Assembly: GCA_021771035.1 (NCBI GenBank)
Contig: JAETPU010000001.1
Coordinates: forward strand, 186,001 to 250,000
From: Marvinbryantia formatexigens
GTDB taxonomy: Bacteria > Bacillota > Clostridia > Oscillospirales > Ruminococcaceae
Reading direction: 5' to 3'
Length of the DNA stretch: 64,000 nucleotides
The translations under genes and the position numbers were made by a program. Shown in pieces: positions 35,560 through 44,330 of the stretch. Under the pieces are notes generated by a model that was not told where the DNA came from, made no database searches, and worked only from the letters and a program-made list of their open reading frames with translations. Position 1 is the first letter of the stretch; each line of letters starts with the position of its first letter.

Positions 35560-35975
35560 TGCACCGCTTCCTTTGCCTTTTGCTCTTCCTTATCGGCGAT
35601 AGCTCCCAGGATTCCATTGATAAAACCGGCATCCTCCTGAGTTGCATATTTTTTCGCAATCTCCACCGCCTCATTGATGGTGACGCTCACCGGGATCTCC
35701 TGGAGGTGGAGCATCTCATACACGGACATCCGCAGAATTGCAAGAACGACCCGCGACAGGCGATCCATCTTCCAGTTTTTCAGATTCTCCCCAATCAGGG
35801 CATCCACCGCCTGCTGGTGCTCCACTACGCCGCATACCAAGGTATGCGCAAAGGCCTCCACCTGAATGTCCCGGTCCTCCGTGGCTTGTTCTATGATCTC
35901 CTCAATGGGCAAATCATGGAAACTTTTTTCAAAAATCAGCATAAAGGCCTGTTCTCTGGCTTCTCGTCTCGTCAT
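35556..35975 (-). CDS. nusB: Transcription antitermination factor NusB
   Basis: 139-residue all-helical protein that joins NusE (S10) on boxA RNA to prevent early termination in rRNA operons. Family features: REAREQAFMLIFEKSFHD at the start, the middle NWKMDRLSRVVLAILRMSVYEM, and VTINEAVEIAKKYATQEDAGFINGILGAI. Start ATG 35975. It overlaps the Kae1-like gene; asp23 lies upstream, separated by a terminator. Confidence 0.96.
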   Translation of the reverse strand: MTRREAREQAFMLIFEKSFHDLPIEEIIEQATEDRDIQVEAFAHTLVCGVVEHQQAVDALIGENLKNWKMDRLSRVVLAILRMSVYEMLHLQEIPVSVTINEAVEIAKKYATQEDAGFINGILGAIADKEEQKAKEAVQ

Positions 35976-36056
35976 GTTCGTCTTCCTCCGGTTTTATTGG
36001 TATTGACAAGGTGCAAAAAATGGCGGCGCAGGGCGAAAAACTCCCCAGACACAAAC

Positions 36057-36089
36057 AAGCCCTCCGGCTTATACCGCCTGGAGGGCTTC
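36057..36089 (-). terminator. Terminator after asp23
   Basis: AAGCCCTCC-GGC arms paired with GCC-GGAGGGCTT, 33 bases in all, then a TTG-rich tail on the minus strand, right after the asp23 stop. It may let some transcripts read on into nusB. Confidence 0.65.
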
Positions 36090-36093
36090 GCTG

Positions 36094-36468
36094 TTATTGT
36101 GCCGCCTGCGTATCTTCAAACGTGATTCCCTCAACATGAATATTTACTCTGGATACTGTAATTCCCGTCATATTCTGGACAGATTCCTTGACGCTGGTTT
36201 GGATAGCCTCGGAGGTTTCCGGGATCTTCGCGCCATATTTTAAGTTTACATACACATCGATAACAGCGACATCGTCATTGAGTTCAATTTTGACTGATTT
36301 GGAGGACGGTGACGATTTCACCAGAAAGTTTTTGATACTGGCGGGATTGCTCAAAGCCATGGATGCAACACCGGAAACCTCCTTGGCTGCAAAACTGGCT
36401 ATGGTTGCGAGAACTTCCTCTGAAATTTTTAAGCTTCCCACATTGGGCTTGCGGCTGATATTCTGCAT
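36094..36468 (-). CDS. Asp23/Gls24 family envelope stress protein
   Basis: 124-residue Asp23/Gls24 protein. Members polymerise near the membrane in other Firmicutes and are linked to envelope stress. Seen: ISEEVLATIASFAAKEVSGVASMA near the start and VAVIDVYVNLKYGAKIPETSEAIQTSVKESVQNMTG in the second half. It lies just upstream of nusB, a conserved placement in Clostridia, with its own promoter. Confidence 0.92.
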   Translation of the reverse strand: MQNISRKPNVGSLKISEEVLATIASFAAKEVSGVASMALSNPASIKNFLVKSSPSSKSVKIELNDDVAVIDVYVNLKYGAKIPETSEAIQTSVKESVQNMTGITVSRVNIHVEGITFEDTQAAQ

Positions 36469-36605
36469 AAATGTGCCCTCCTTTAGTCTGATGATACCAT
36501 AAATCCGGAACCAGCCGGGATGTATTGCGCTTTGACGAAGCCAAACACCGGCCTTGCCTTTAGGCCGATGAAAGAATCCCCCTAATATTCACACCGTATG
36601 CAAAT

Positions 36606-36633
36606 ATTATACCATAAAAAATCCAGGTTACAA
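36606..36633 (-). promoter_or_regulatory. Promoter of asp23
   Basis: TTGTAA (36628-36633) and TATAAT (36606-36611) with a 16-base spacer on the minus strand, about 140 bases before the asp23 start. The rest of 36469-36885 shows nothing else. Confidence 0.7.
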
Positions 36634-36885
36634 CCCCTAAAAGTACGCGCTGCCTATCGAATTATTCCCGGGCTTGTATAGGAGGATTCCCATAAGTTCC
36701 TATTCATAAACGCCGTTTTTTCTTTCTTCCAACAGGCAGTGCGTCCTTGGTTCCCCGTTGCAGTATCCGCGTCAGGTTCAAAAATCCCGGCGCAAACAAA
36801 CAAGCTGCTTATACGCATACCTATTGGTGGCCCCATCCGCCAAAAATCCCCCATAGCCGCTGTCGCCGGCCAGACGGCGCCGAAA

Positions 36886-36911
36886 AGGAAAGGAGGGCCC
36901 TCAGGCCCTCC
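36886..36911 (-). terminator. Terminator of the spoIIIA operon
   Basis: GGAGGGCC, a 3-base loop and GGGCCCTCC, followed by TTTCCTTTT on the minus strand, 24 bases after the spoIIIAH stop. Confidence 0.8.
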
Positions 36912-36934
36912 GTATTGTCTTTTTCCAGGCGGCG

Positions 36935-37519
36935 TTACTTAACCTCGACGATAGAAATATTCTGCACCGGGACATCGGTTTCCCGCAGGAGGATATCCTT
37001 AATCTGGGCGGCCTCTTCCGGGAGAAGCCCCTCGGTCTGCACCGAAACATTGGCGTTTTCACCATCCAAATACACCATACACTCTGTAAAGCCCTTGGCC
37101 TTTACCATGTTTTCGATTTTACTTTCCGTTTCAATGGTCTGGGCAATCTGAGTGGCCTGCATGGTCAGAGAGTCCTTCTGCTGCTGATCGATACCCTCCT
37201 GGGCTATCATCTGGCCCAGGGTCTCCACAGCCTCGTCCCGGGACTGCTCCCGGCTCAGGCGGGCGGCGGTAAAGTATTCGCTGGCGCTCTGAGTTGAAGC
37301 GGAATCCGCTTGGGAGGAGGATTCCCCCTCCTGCGCCTCGGAGCTGACCGACTTATCCACAAACTGGGCATCCCCATAATTTTTTGTAGACTGAGAATTG
37401 GCTGTCTGGACAAAATTATTGCCTGTCTGTGCGAACTGATAATTCAGGTAGACCGCCACCCCCAAAGCCAGCACCAGAGACGCCAAAATTATGTGCCGTT
37501 TGCGTAATACCATATTCAT
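36935..37519 (-). CDS. spoIIIAH: Stage III sporulation protein AH (SpoIIIAH)
   Basis: 194-residue mother-cell channel protein that spans the intermembrane space and pairs with forespore SpoIIQ. One N-terminal membrane helix (about 8-26, IILASLVLALGVAVYLNYQF), a low-complexity Ser/Gln linker (40-85), and a C-terminal YscJ/FliF-like ring-building domain (about 85-194). Start ATG 37519 with AGGAGG upstream. Last gene of the operon. Confidence 0.93.
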   Translation of the reverse strand: MNMVLRKRHIILASLVLALGVAVYLNYQFAQTGNNFVQTANSQSTKNYGDAQFVDKSVSSEAQEGESSSQADSASTQSASEYFTAARLSREQSRDEAVETLGQMIAQEGIDQQQKDSLTMQATQIAQTIETESKIENMVKAKGFTECMVYLDGENANVSVQTEGLLPEEAAQIKDILLRETDVPVQNISIVEVK

Positions 37520-37552
37520 TGCAATTCCTCCTGTTTCCCCTTGGTTGTTATT

Positions 37553-38152
37553 TTATTTCGAGGAAGCCGTGGCGGCCTCCCGTTTAAGCACACAAACCCG
37601 GCTGCTGCTGATATTAAGCGCCGTTTTCACCGTCTGAATCAGCCGCTGCTGCACCTTGATATCCCCTGCGCCGTCGCAGACAATCACCACGCCTTTCACC
37701 GACGGCTGAAGCTGTTTTTGCACCAGGGCCGTCCTGGAACCGTCCGCGGCGTCTACAAAAATGTAGCTGTCCTCCTGCTGCTGGCTCTGCTGAATGGTCT
37801 CTCCGGATCCGGCGTCCGCGCTGCGCTGGGTATCGGTGGATTTCTTTTCCTCCTTGACATAGACGGTTTCCCCGTTATTTTCCAAGGTCACCATCACATC
37901 CACTTTTCCCACTCCGTCAACTTTTTCCAGCATTCCCTTGAGCTGTTCCTGAAGCTGCTGCGCATACTGGGGCTGTGAAGCGGAATCGGACGAAGAGGCG
38001 GTTTGCTCCTTTTTCTGCGGCCCCCGGCATTCAGAGAGCAGAATCAAAAGAATACCAATCATCCCAAGCACCACCAGTACCCGGATTTTCCGCTGAGGGT
38101 TCTCCTTGAGCGACTCCTTCCAACTGCGTATCTTTTCTTTCATGGCTCCCAT
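37553..38152 (-). CDS. spoIIIAG: Stage III sporulation protein AG (SpoIIIAG)
   Basis: 199 residues with one membrane helix (about 24-41), a Gln/Ser-rich linker, and a C-terminal ring-building motif domain (GVVIVCDGAGDIKVQQRLIQTVKTALNISSSRV). In Bacillus SpoIIIAG forms a large ring of the A-Q channel. Start ATG 38152 after GGGAGAG; close to its neighbours. Confidence 0.93.
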   Translation of the reverse strand: MGAMKEKIRSWKESLKENPQRKIRVLVVLGMIGILLILLSECRGPQKKEQTASSSDSASQPQYAQQLQEQLKGMLEKVDGVGKVDVMVTLENNGETVYVKEEKKSTDTQRSADAGSGETIQQSQQQEDSYIFVDAADGSRTALVQKQLQPSVKGVVIVCDGAGDIKVQQRLIQTVKTALNISSSRVCVLKREAATASSK

Positions 38153-38167
38153 ATTTTTCTCTCCCTT

Positions 38168-38662
38168 TTACTCACTGTCAGAAACATAGCGGATCTGCGG
38201 CTCAAGCATCGCCTGCCCCTTCACATACTCCCGGACTTTTGGGGCGCTGGCCTGCTGGGACTGCGGCAGAATTACCGTGAGTTTACTAATATATATTTGG
38301 TCTGTCCGCTCGGTATTCATGGTGACCTGAATTTGCACCGGAATTATCCCCTGCGCGTTCAGTCCCTCCATGAGGCTCTGCTCAACCCGCTGCTCCAGCT
38401 GATCCAGCACCGCCTGCTGAGTATCCTGTTCCAGCTCTTTTGTACTGCGGGATACCGCCGCCTCACTTTGCCTTTGGGCCGTACCGGACGGCTTTCCAAG
38501 CCCCGAAGCGAAGGGAGAAACCATACAGCACAGAAAAAATACGCTCAAAGCGATACGGCACACCTTCTGTACATTTCCCTTGGGCAGCAGCATCTGCGCC
38601 ATTGCGCCCGCCACAGCAGTGATGCACAAGGTCAGCGCCCACTGGCGAAGCCAATCCATCAT
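38168..38662 (-). CDS. spoIIIAF: Stage III sporulation protein AF (SpoIIIAF)
   Basis: 164 residues: two N-terminal membrane helices (about 5-50, WALTLCITAVAGAMAQMLLP then IALSVFFLCCMVSPFA), a linker, and a C-terminal domain with a ring-building type fold. ATG 38662 overlaps the stop of spoIIIAE (ACATGATGG), which indicates translational coupling. A much longer upstream frame exists but is only a shadow of spoIIIAE. Confidence 0.92.
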   Translation of the reverse strand: MMDWLRQWALTLCITAVAGAMAQMLLPKGNVQKVCRIALSVFFLCCMVSPFASGLGKPSGTAQRQSEAAVSRSTKELEQDTQQAVLDQLEQRVEQSLMEGLNAQGIIPVQIQVTMNTERTDQIYISKLTVILPQSQQASAPKVREYVKGQAMLEPQIRYVSDSE

Positions 38663-39915
38663 GTTCCCACCCCCACCATCATCATCAGAGTTGTAGTCAC
38701 CACAACCAGGAGCAAAAAGCTGGCCAGGATGGCAATGAGAATCCCGAAGGTATTGAGCACTGCCGAAAACAGCTGGGATACCGGGGCAATTCCCATAATA
38801 TCCGCCGCGATGGAGGCCAGCTTCATCACCACAATCCACACGATGCACTCCATCAGGATAGGCAAGAGCGTCAGGCACACAGCCGCAACCGCATAGACAC
38901 CCACCGAGGTGCGCAGCAGCCCAATGCAGGCATGAGTGGTGGACAGGGCGTCTGAAATTGCACCGCCTACAACGGGAATGGCGCTCCCCAGGACAAATTT
39001 CGCAGTTTTGAGCGTCAGGGTGTCCGCCCCGGAGGCCACAAAGCTCTGCAATCCTAAAAATGAGACAAAAAGCGTTACAGCCAGCCCCAGCATCCAAGAG
39101 ACAAAGGTTTTCACGGACTGCGCTGCCTTTCCCAGCTGGAAATCCGGGGCCAGCGCGCTGACAATGCAGAACGCCAGGTAAATCCCAAGCAGCGGGACCA
39201 GCATACGGGCGGCCAGCTGGGCCACACCCTGCGCCGCGGCAAACAGCAGGGTTTGATAGGCTCCCGCCGATACTACCCGGCCGGACACGGTGAGGATGGA
39301 GGCGAATACCGGTACAAAGCTGATGAGAAAATTCGCGCCATCCTGGATGGACTGTGCCGCCCGCTGAATGCAGTCCATCACCGGCTGCAAAAGCACGCCG
39401 GATACGCACAGCAGAACCGTTACCCGAAATACCGTAAGGGCTCCGTCACTGGTAACCCCCTGGCGAAGCCCATCCGCCAGGGCGCACAGCAGGATGACCC
39501 CCAGCAGCAGGCACAGGGTACGCAGAGGCTGTTTGAGCGCATCCTTCGCCACCGCCCCTGCCAGTGACAGGCAGTCAGAGGGTTTCAGCTGCAGGATCGT
39601 CTGAAAATCGATGGAATCAATCCCCAACTTCCGCATCAGCTTCTGGGTATCGCTGGTGAGCTTTTGAGGCAGCTGGGCCGCTCCGCTGGATTCAAGCTGG
39701 CCCTCAAGCTGCTGCTGGGTTTGTTCCAAAGAGTATTCCTCCGTGTTTTCTGCGGATTGTGCGGATACCGGAGCCATAGAAAACCCCGTGAGCAAAACCA
39801 GCAGCAGCACGAGCAGGGCTCCGATGCGCAGGCCGCCGGGGCTGCGGCGAACCGGGCTTCTCATCTCCCCGTTCCCGGAGGGCCGGCGCGGCCGGCAGGC
39901 TGCGGAGCATTTCAT
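38659..39915 (-). CDS. spoIIIAE: Stage III sporulation protein AE (SpoIIIAE)
   Basis: 418-residue polytopic membrane protein, the largest of the A-Q channel basal components. It has a signal-like N-terminus (GALLVLLLVLLTGFSMAPVSAQ), a short outer segment, and about seven membrane helices ending in LASFLLLVVVTTTLMMMVGVGT. ATG 39915 has AGGAG ten bases upstream. An unusually long gap of 372 bases separates it from spoIIIAD. Confidence 0.93.
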   Translation of the reverse strand: MKCSAACRPRRPSGNGEMRSPVRRSPGGLRIGALLVLLLVLLTGFSMAPVSAQSAENTEEYSLEQTQQQLEGQLESSGAAQLPQKLTSDTQKLMRKLGIDSIDFQTILQLKPSDCLSLAGAVAKDALKQPLRTLCLLLGVILLCALADGLRQGVTSDGALTVFRVTVLLCVSGVLLQPVMDCIQRAAQSIQDGANFLISFVPVFASILTVSGRVVSAGAYQTLLFAAAQGVAQLAARMLVPLLGIYLAFCIVSALAPDFQLGKAAQSVKTFVSWMLGLAVTLFVSFLGLQSFVASGADTLTLKTAKFVLGSAIPVVGGAISDALSTTHACIGLLRTSVGVYAVAAVCLTLLPILMECIVWIVVMKLASIAADIMGIAPVSQLFSAVLNTFGILIAILASFLLLVVVTTTLMMMVGVGT

Positions 39916-40287
39916 GGCATCCCCACTCCTTTCCTGGATTTGCGCTGGCCCGATGTCCTGCGGCCCCAGCCGCGGCGCCGAAATTCCAAACGCAACTCCG
40001 TTTCCGTTCTTTTTCCCGGCATCAGCCGGTTCTTCCTGGCCCGGCCGGGCTTTCCCCAACCGCAAAGGCCTATCGTACTATGCAGGACATCTGTATCATT
40101 GTTCTGCCGGATTTAAGGCGTGTGCTGTCCTCCCCCGTTTTTCCGGCTTCCCTACGTGCCGTTCCTTAGCTCCTTTCCCCGGTTCCTATCAGTCAAATAA
40201 AGCACGGAGAAAACACCCTTTGATTAAGGAAGCCAAACTCCCGTTTTTATCACACCAAAAGCCATACAGGGGCAAAAACGCTTTGCG
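39916..40287. other. Unusual gap inside the spoIIIA operon
   Basis: 372 bases between spoIIIAD and spoIIIAE, genes that are normally adjacent or overlapping. No minus-strand coding frame of note, no clear promoter and no terminator were found. It looks like inserted or decayed sequence. Confidence 0.55.
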
Positions 40288-40680
40288 CTACAACAGCCTG
40301 GAGACGATACGGAGAATTTGGGAAAACAGCGGCAGGCTGGCCGCCAGAATCATAAGTTTGCCCGCCATTTCAATTTTCGACGCCACGGCGCATTCCCCCG
40401 CGTCCCGCGCCGCCTCGCAGCCCAACTGGGTCAGCAGGCAGATGCCAAGACATTTGAGCAGTATTTTAATGTTTTCCTGGGAGATATTCGTGGCAGTTAA
40501 AAGGCTGCTGATTTCCTGGGATATTTCCCCAATGCTGAAAACGAGCTGGGAGAGGATTAAAACCCCAACCGTCAGGGAGAGAACCAGGGCAAACTCCGGG
40601 CGCTGCGGGCGCAGCACCACGCACAAAAGCGCCGCAACCAGGCCGATTCCCAAAACGGAGAGTACCTCCACGGCGTTCAC
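40288..40680 (-). CDS. spoIIIAD: Stage III sporulation protein AD (SpoIIIAD)
   Basis: 130-residue membrane protein with three to four helices (LGIGLVAALLCVVLR, FALVLSLTVGVLILSQLVF, LMILAASLPLFSQIL), matching SpoIIIAD. Predicted base-plate component of the mother cell-forespore channel. It follows spoIIIAC by 21 bases. Confidence 0.93.
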   Translation of the reverse strand: MNAVEVLSVLGIGLVAALLCVVLRPQRPEFALVLSLTVGVLILSQLVFSIGEISQEISSLLTATNISQENIKILLKCLGICLLTQLGCEAARDAGECAVASKIEMAGKLMILAASLPLFSQILRIVSRLL

Positions 40681-40701
40681 TTCCCTTCCTTTTATTGGGC
40701 G

Positions 40702-40905
40702 TCACAGCCGGAAAATGGATTTGATGGTGGTAAAAAGCGTACTGATTTCATTGATCATCATCATGAGCACCACAATCAGCCCTGCCAAAACGGTCATCAT
40801 TGCCTGTTCCTCGCGCCCCGCGCGTATCAGTACCTGATTGAGTACCGCCACAATGATTCCAATTGCGGCAATTTTAAAAATTAAATCCACATTCATGCCG
40901 GACAT
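40702..40905 (-). CDS. spoIIIAC: Stage III sporulation protein AC (SpoIIIAC)
   Basis: 67-residue protein with two membrane helices (IFKIAAIGIIVAVLNQVLI and MMTVLAGLIVVLMMMI), the standard SpoIIIAC layout and length. Start ATG 40905. Between spoIIIAB and spoIIIAD. Confidence 0.94.
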   Translation of the reverse strand: MSGMNVDLIFKIAAIGIIVAVLNQVLIRAGREEQAMMTVLAGLIVVLMMMINEISTLFTTIKSIFRL

Positions 40906-40950
40906 CTCCTCTTCCTGTCACCGCACAAGGTCGGCTTACTTTTGGTATCC

Positions 40951-41451
40951 TTAAACTGCCAGCAAAAACACCCCGGCCCCCGCAAGCGCTCCCAGGGTCC
41001 GGCAGAGTTTGGCTTCCCTTCCCTGGCGCTCCCGCGCCTGCTCTAAAAGCTCTGTCAGCCGTTCCCGCATGGTCTCCAGCGTATGCTGCTGGCCCTCCAA
41101 ATCCGTTGAGCCCAGCTCTCCCATCAGAGAGACAGCCCTCAAATCCTCATGTTCCAATGCTCCCGGAGCCTCCCGAAGCGCCTGAGCAAACGCCCTGGGA
41201 AAGGGTTCCTCTGCCATTTTCTCCCGGCACAGGGGCAGAAACCGCAGCGGCGCCAGGCTTGGCGTTTCGCTCAGGGACTGCACCAGCCTCAGGATGGGAA
41301 TGGCATGGTACTGCATCTCAATGGTCACCGTGTTCACCATCTGAAGGCACGCCTCCAGCTGACGGACTCTCTGAATCCTGCGCCGGGCAAAAGAGAAACC
41401 TGCGCCCAGGCAGCACAGCCCCAGTATTCCCGCTCCTATCAGACGCACCAT
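40951..41451 (-). CDS. spoIIIAB: Stage III sporulation protein AB (SpoIIIAB)
   Basis: 166 residues: one N-terminal membrane helix (LIGAGILGLCCLGAGFSFA), a mainly helical soluble domain related to type IV pilus and secretion inner membrane proteins, and a C-terminal helix (LGALAGAGVFLLAV). ATG 41451 follows GGAG. Its first 134 bases overlap the spoIIIAA frame. Confidence 0.92.
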   Translation of the reverse strand: MVRLIGAGILGLCCLGAGFSFARRRIQRVRQLEACLQMVNTVTIEMQYHAIPILRLVQSLSETPSLAPLRFLPLCREKMAEEPFPRAFAQALREAPGALEHEDLRAVSLMGELGSTDLEGQQHTLETMRERLTELLEQARERQGREAKLCRTLGALAGAGVFLLAV

Positions 41452-42439
41452 CGCGCATTCTCCTTTCCACATCCTCCCAGGCACAAACTGCCTGGATTTC
41501 ACCGATATGATCCCGTCCTTTTAAAAACACGATGGTCTCAAACACGCCGGTATAGAGAAGGCTTCTCATACCCCGGCGGGCCAGCAGATCCCCAAGGGAA
41601 GCGGCATGGGCGCTGGCAATCAGGCGTACGCCGGCATTTGCCAGCTGCTCCACAGCCTGGGCCTCGTCCTCATTGCCGATTTCATCACACACCAAGTACC
41701 GGGGAGACAGGGTGCGCACGGCGCATTCCATACCGTCCGGTTTGTGATAGGCGTTGAGGATATCACAGCAGGGGCCCAGATCATGGTATGGCACACCGGA
41801 ATTAGCGCAGGCAATTTCCCCCCGCTCATCGATTACGCACACGCTTCCTCCGCACACCAGCAGTTCCTGGGACAGCTGGCAGCAGAGATCCCGCAGAATT
41901 GTAGTTTTGCCGCAGGCGGGCTCCCCTGCCAGCAGCAGGCCGCCACGGCTGCGGCGCAATACCGGCAGGATATTTTTTGAGGCCCCGGGGAATTCCCGGG
42001 ATATCCGGATACTCACGGAGGTGATATCCCGCACGGATTTTATCTCTCCCTGCGCTCCATAAACGGCAGTTCCCGCAATTCCCGCGCGGTGGCCGCAGTT
42101 TAAGGAGAGGTAGCCCCGTTTGAGCTCTTCCTGATGGGTATAGACCGAGTATTCACACAGTGCGCCGAATGCCTCCTGCAGCTGTCCGGGGCTCAAGCGT
42201 TCCGGAAGACCCGGGCAAAACGGATAGCTTCCCGGGGAAAGCCTGCAAAGGCGTGAGCCCAAATCCAGCTGGATTGGCTGTCCAACTCTCAGGCGGATTT
42301 CTCTGGCCTGGCTGCGGATCCCGGTACCCAGGGGTTTCAGAGCCGCCGCAAGCGGTTTTCCCAGGCATTGGGCCGCTGAGTCGAATTCCGTGAGCCGCCG
42401 GCACTCCCATTGAGTCACACGATATTCCTTCGTATTCAA
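41318..42439 (-). CDS. spoIIIAA: Stage III sporulation protein AA (SpoIIIAA), ATPase
   Basis: 373-residue secretion-type ATPase of the A-Q channel. Walker A GEPACGKTTILRDL, Walker B-like YLVCDEIGNEDEA, and conserved SVCVIDERGEIA. Start is TTG 42439 with GAGGG six bases upstream. The normal end would be near EDVERRM; here the frame continues about 44 residues further, out of frame over spoIIIAB, as a Gly/Ser/Asp-rich tail. Either the overlap is real or the end is frameshifted. Likely transcribed from a sigma-E promoter just upstream. Confidence 0.92.
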   Translation of the reverse strand: MNTKEYRVTQWECRRLTEFDSAAQCLGKPLAAALKPLGTGIRSQAREIRLRVGQPIQLDLGSRLCRLSPGSYPFCPGLPERLSPGQLQEAFGALCEYSVYTHQEELKRGYLSLNCGHRAGIAGTAVYGAQGEIKSVRDITSVSIRISREFPGASKNILPVLRRSRGGLLLAGEPACGKTTILRDLCCQLSQELLVCGGSVCVIDERGEIACANSGVPYHDLGPCCDILNAYHKPDGMECAVRTLSPRYLVCDEIGNEDEAQAVEQLANAGVRLIASAHAASLGDLLARRGMRSLLYTGVFETIVFLKGRDHIGEIQAVCAWEDVERRMRDGASDRSGNTGAVLPGRRFLFCPAQDSESPSAGGVPSDGEHGDH

Positions 42440-42482
42440 GAAAATCCCTCGCTTTCCGGTTGTCCACTCTCATTTCTCTGCC

Positions 42483-42511
42483 AGTATATGAAGCCTGTCC
42501 CTGGAATAGAA
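42483..42511 (-). promoter_or_regulatory. Candidate sigma-E promoter of the spoIIIA operon
   Basis: On the minus strand TTCTATT (42505-42511) and CATATACT (42483-42490), 14-base spacer, resemble the Bacillus sigma-E consensus. About 45 bases before spoIIIAA. The match is by eye. Confidence 0.45.
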
Positions 42512-43009
42512 CCCGGAAAATTTCTTACAAAATACGCCCTGATTCTTACAATTTGAATTTGAACTTCCTATTTTTTGGCTGCCATGCTATAATATTCACA
42601 CAGACAAGGCGGCTTATAGAACGTTTTGCCCGGGCGAACCTGTACGGCATCCCGGCTTTCAGGCGCGGTATTCCAATCGCCGCGCCGGGAATCCTGATTC
42701 CGGCATTTTCAGATGCCCGGCGCGAAGCTGCATTGGGCGCAGTCCGACATACCTGCGCGGCCTGCCGTTGGTTAAAGCTTATGCGGCTTGTCCCCAAATC
42801 AGAAGCCTGTGCCCAGCGTCCTCGCTTTTTCCGCTGCAAAAGGGGGCTCTGCCAGGATTCGGGGCGGTCAGCCAACAGAGCGGCCAGCCTCAGGCGAATG
42901 GGCAGGAGCTCAGTCAGGCTGTGTTTTACCTGAACTCAACAACGAAACTTTACGGCGGCCCTGTGTGCGGGCTGTTCTAACACTTTTCCGGAAAGGAAGG
43001 GGTATTACT
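42512..43009. other. Long leader upstream of the glycosyltransferase gene
   Basis: About 500 bases between divergent genes. A TATAAT-like box lies near 42590, but no good -35 was found. The GT frame stays open 74 codons upstream of its start without a ribosome site. GC-rich inverted segments are present, yet none matches RNase P, tmRNA, SRP or 6S RNA signatures that I know. Confidence 0.4.
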
Positions 43010-44191
43010 ATGAGAGTGGCACTGTTTACCGAAACCTATCTTCCCTATATCAACGGCGTTGTAACGCACGTCAAGATCCTCAAGGAGGGGCTGGAGGAAT
43101 TAGGGCACCAGGTTCTTGTGGTAACAGCCGATCCCCACACAAGAAAACATTTTGTCAAAGACAATGTCCTGCACTGTCCCGCCCACGAGTTCAAACGCTT
43201 TTACGGCTATGGGGTTGCTTCCCCGGTTTCGTACCGCAGGTTAAAAATTATCGAGCAGTTTAATCCGGATATTATCCACATTCACAATGAATTTGGAATC
43301 GGGCTGTTTGGCATCAGCTGCGCTAAAATTCTGAAAAAGCCCCTGGTATATACGCTGCACACTATGTATGACGACTATTTGTACTATGTGGCCCCGCAGA
43401 GGCTGATCAATGTGGCAAAAAAGGTCACTCATGATTACACCCGTTTTCTGGCCAACCGGGCTACCGCGCTCACCGGGCCTTCAAAAAAGTGCCAGGAATA
43501 CTTCCGCAATGCCGGTGTGTATAAGGATGTCAATGTGATTCCCAACGCGGTGGAATTGGAATCCTTCAGCCCGCATAATATCGATCCCGCTCATAAAAAG
43601 GCGTTTCGGGAAAAATATAACCTGGATGACGATCTCATGCTGGCGTGTTTTGTGGGACGCCTGGGCCGGGAAAAAAGCGTGGACGTCCTTCTGGACTACT
43701 GGTCCAAGACCATAACGCCCGAGGACAGAATCCACCTGATTATCATCGGCGACGGCCCCAGTAAGCAGGAACTCGAGCAGCAGGCCAAGGAGCTGGGGAT
43801 TGCCGATATGGTAACCTTCACCGGGAAGGTTCTGCATGATGATCTGCCCCCCTACTATGCCTCCTGTGACATCTATATCACCGCTTCCCTTTCGGACACC
43901 AACTCCATCTCCATGCTGGAGGGAATGGCCACCGGTCTGCCGGTGCTGCAGCGGTTTGACGAGCTCAACGCGGATCAGGTCCGCAACGGGGTCAACGGAT
44001 ATGTATTTAATAATCCCCAGGAGATGGCGCTCAAACTTCGAGAGATCAAGCAGATGTCCCCTGAGGAACTGAAAATTTTAAAGAATTCGGTGATTGCCTC
44101 TGTTAAAAAGAGCGGCGCTGTGGATTTGGCAAACTATACGCTGACCGTGTATACCAAAATCTATGGAAAAACCGGCAGTGCCAGCCGATAG
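43010..44191 (+). CDS. GT4 glycosyltransferase (diacylglycerol glycosyltransferase-like)
   Basis: 393-residue GT-B fold glycosyltransferase of family 4. N-terminal MRVALFTETYLPYINGVVTHVKIL is typical of enzymes that make mono- or diglycosyl-diacylglycerol, followed by PDIIHIHNEFGIGLFG, the nucleotide-binding FVGRLGREKSVDVLL and SDTNSISMLEGMATGLPVL. The last replaces the usual E-x7-E context with SISMLEGMA. Probably glucosylates membrane lipid with UDP-glucose; the acceptor is inferred. Start ATG 43010 after GGAAGGGG. First plus-strand gene of the window, with its own terminator. Confidence 0.86.
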   Translation: MRVALFTETYLPYINGVVTHVKILKEGLEELGHQVLVVTADPHTRKHFVKDNVLHCPAHEFKRFYGYGVASPVSYRRLKIIEQFNPDIIHIHNEFGIGLFGISCAKILKKPLVYTLHTMYDDYLYYVAPQRLINVAKKVTHDYTRFLANRATALTGPSKKCQEYFRNAGVYKDVNVIPNAVELESFSPHNIDPAHKKAFREKYNLDDDLMLACFVGRLGREKSVDVLLDYWSKTITPEDRIHLIIIGDGPSKQELEQQAKELGIADMVTFTGKVLHDDLPPYYASCDIYITASLSDTNSISMLEGMATGLPVLQRFDELNADQVRNGVNGYVFNNPQEMALKLREIKQMSPEELKILKNSVIASVKKSGAVDLANYTLTVYTKIYGKTGSASR

Positions 44192-44205
44192 CAAAAATCA
44201 GCAAT

Positions 44206-44243
44206 AAAGCAGCGGAGAGAATGCTCCGCTGCTTTCTGTTTTT
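44206..44243 (+). terminator. Terminator after the GT4 gene
   Basis: AAAGCAGCGGAG and CTCCGCTGCTTT form a 12-bp stem with a 6-base loop, then CTGTTTTT, 15 bases after the stop. Confidence 0.92.
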
Positions 44244-44330
44244 CATATCAGCGCCCTCCCGGGCACTTCTGAACAAAATAGGCTCCATCATCGAGAGAGC
44301 GCGCGGATAAAATTAAGGAGGGCAAAATCC

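Noticed and set aside
38663-39409. Upstream extension of the spoIIIAF frame
   Set aside because: It lies wholly over spoIIIAE in another frame; the real start is the ATG overlapping the spoIIIAE stop.
42788-43009. N-terminal extension of the GT4 glycosyltransferase
   Set aside because: The 74 extra codons do not resemble the family, and a good ribosome site precedes ATG 43010.
42512-43009. RNase P RNA or tmRNA in the long leader
   Set aside because: Conserved core sequences and the tag-peptide frame of these RNAs are absent.
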